Positions 62,795-64,000 of a stretch of 64,000 nucleotides of DNA are shown piece after piece (position 1 is the first letter of the stretch; every line of letters starts with the position of its first letter). Under the pieces are notes generated by a model. That model had not been told where the DNA came from and did not search any database. It was given only the letters and a program-made list of their open reading frames with translations. A program made the translations under genes and the position numbers. Origin of the DNA: Laspinema sp. D2d (GTDB taxonomy: Bacteria > Cyanobacteriota > Cyanobacteriia > Cyanobacteriales > Laspinemataceae); contig NZ_JAMXFC010000006.1 in assembly GCF_025370755.1 (NCBI RefSeq), positions 1-64,000 of the forward strand, in the 5' to 3' direction.

Positions 62795-63826
62795 TTACAA
62801 GGTTATTTTTGCTTTAGAATTTGAGTCTGTATTCAGACTGATCGCCCTCTTATCATCAACGTCTATAACCTTCTTTTCGGGCTTTAAATATCCATTTCGC
62901 CACAGATAAAAAAAGCTCTGCAAACTACTGACTAATAACTCTCGTTCACAAGCGGCGATCGCATCGGTTTTGTCAATCCCATATTTACCAAGATGTTGGA
63001 TCAGTTTGCGCAAGTCGTTGGCGAAGTACGCGCAGGTAAAAATTGGCCTCAATATCGGTTTCACTGGCACCATCCGGGTCACATACCGACTTAATCCAAT
63101 CCCTCTAAAAAACGGAATTAAATACTCCATTTCCAAGCGCCGACTAGGGATTTTATGGGTAATTTTCATCGCCGGATTATACCAAACTTCCCAGTTTTTT
63201 AGTTTAATATAAGCCAAAGCTTCTAAATCTTCTCCCGTTAGCATACTCCCCGGAGTTCGGCCACTGAGAATGCATTGTTCCGGAACACTTTGCTGCCATG
63301 CTTGAGTGCGGACTATCAATCCTGCCGACGGCGGCAATAAATTTTTATCCCGGCGATAAAGTAAGGGTTTTGACCCTCGCTGGGTAATAGCTAAAAAGGG
63401 CATTAGGCGCTTAAAATTCGGGGGCGGTTCTATTTCAAATTCCCCTTGAATGTAACTACCAATAGCACCGGCATGAGGATGTTCTTGCGCGAATTTGTAA
63501 GCAGCGGACACCCAATCTCGGGCTGGAATATTATCATCATCGAGAAACCCAATTAAGGGACTCCTCACCTCTTTAACAGCCCGTTTACGAGCGTAAGCAG
63601 CCCCCTGATTTAGTTCTAAACAAGAGCGTAAGGGAGCGATCGCATCCCATTTGGCTTGATAGTCTTCCAGAATTTGGGGAGTATTGTCGGTGCTATTATT
63701 ATCAACCACGAGAATTTCCCAAGTAAACTCTTCGGTATTGATTTGCATCTTAAGTGCCTCTAACACTTCCGGAAAACGCTTTTCCCCGTTATAAGTACAA
63801 ATGACAACTGTTAAATCGATCCCCAT
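62795..63826 (-). CDS. HpsE-like family 2 glycosyltransferase (second copy)
   Basis: A 343-residue GT2 enzyme, clear paralogue of the downstream gene: LTVVICTYNGEKRFPEVLEALK, LVVDNNSTDNTPQI, LIGFLDDDNIPARDWVSAAY, then QGEFEIEPPPNFKRLMPFLAI, PSAGLIVRTQAW and TGEDLEALAYIKLKNWEVWYNPAM. The two differ strongly in the C-terminal 90 residues, which probably bind the acceptor, so they likely add different residues. It is 29 bases before the next gene and leads a leftward series of three glycosyltransferases and two methyltransferases. Confidence 0.85.
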   Translation of the reverse strand: MGIDLTVVICTYNGEKRFPEVLEALKMQINTEEFTWEILVVDNNSTDNTPQILEDYQAKWDAIAPLRSCLELNQGAAYARKRAVKEVRSPLIGFLDDDNIPARDWVSAAYKFAQEHPHAGAIGSYIQGEFEIEPPPNFKRLMPFLAITQRGSKPLLYRRDKNLLPPSAGLIVRTQAWQQSVPEQCILSGRTPGSMLTGEDLEALAYIKLKNWEVWYNPAMKITHKIPSRRLEMEYLIPFFRGIGLSRYVTRMVPVKPILRPIFTCAYFANDLRKLIQHLGKYGIDKTDAIAACERELLVSSLQSFFYLWRNGYLKPEKKVIDVDDKRAISLNTDSNSKAKITL

Positions 63827-63875
63827 CTTTTGATACTCCCCTTGCCCTAGAAAATGCTACGGTTTCTCTGCCCTA

Positions 63876-63998
63876 TTATGGAATCGTCTCTCCCTTAACA
63901 TCGATCGCCTCATCAACAAATCGACTCAGCAGCGGTTCCGTTTTGATTTCGGGCACCGATTCAGTCGATTCCGGAGGATCTGGCGTTTCAGACTTTGG
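63876..63998 (-). CDS. 3' end of an unidentified gene running off the window
   Basis: The last 41 codons of a minus-strand frame are open to the window edge and end at TAA (63876-63878): PKSETPDPPESTESVPEIKT...LLSRFVDEAIDVKGETIP. The Pro/Glu/Ser-rich tail could be a linker or C-terminus of a protein upstream in the polysaccharide series. Too short to identify. Confidence 0.4.
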   Translation of the reverse strand, partial: PKSETPDPPESTESVPEIKTEPLLSRFVDEAIDVKGETIP

Positions 63999-64000
63999 GA

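Overview
The window is chromosomal DNA of a filamentous, non-heterocystous cyanobacterium, most likely of the Oscillatoriales. This rests on very many HIP1 octamers (GCGATCGC), a CBS-CP12 fusion protein, a serine/threonine kinase with a GUN4 tail, a LabA-like NYN protein, DUF2721 and DUF4359 proteins, several Uma2 and pentapeptide proteins, and a hormogonium polysaccharide (hps) locus. No genus can be fixed from the sequence alone.

Layout. Positions 1-2 kb hold decayed insertion sequences and an RTX-repeat gene that has lost its 5' end. From 2 to 5 kb lie an Uma2 gene and ilvD. From 5 to 10.5 kb there are three paralogous pentapeptide-repeat genes on one strand, with a secreted protein and a CBS-CP12 regulator between the first two. 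From 11.5 to 16.3 kb is an accessory patch: an intact LRR-Roc-COR (Roco) GTPase gene, a second diverged copy of its 5' half that ends at a broken P-loop, a hicA fragment, a fragment of a FitA/VapB-like antitoxin and an apparently intact BrnT/BrnA-like toxin-antitoxin pair. From 16.4 to 18.6 kb is groES-groEL under a perfect CIRCE operator.

From 18.7 to 44.5 kb the genes are mainly housekeeping or regulatory: a 2Fe-2S ferredoxin, three response regulators without adjacent kinases, an NYN protein, leuA, Uma2, an M28 peptidase, a CbiX/SirB chelatase, rhodanese, a kinase-GUN4 fusion, tRNA-His, an RluD-type pseudouridine synthase, an NYN-RNase III-dsRBD fusion, a DUF255 thioredoxin-like protein, ftsI with an FtsL-like gene upstream, a repeat-rich lipoprotein and glgB.

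From 44.5 to 64 kb the theme is surface polysaccharide and its secretion. hpsA, hpsB, hpsC and two further pseudopilins run leftwards. After rpmB, a palindromic repeat element and htpG, there is an MBOAT O-acyltransferase with an SGNH-like partner, a sialate-O-acetylesterase-type enzyme, two methyltransferases and three family 2 glycosyltransferases, two of them HpsE-like. Together these suggest synthesis, acetyl decoration or trimming, and pseudopilus-dependent export of a motility slime.

The most notable observations are the NYN-RNase III-dsRBD fusion, the duplicated and decaying Roco locus with toxin-antitoxin remnants at its breakpoints, the CBS-CP12 protein lacking one conserved cysteine, the MBOAT/SGNH/esterase set inside an hps-like region, a 56-bp perfect inverted-repeat element enclosing a 24-bp HIP1-centred palindrome, and a 931-bp gene-free stretch with several hairpins. 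I found no CRISPR array, rRNA or prophage.
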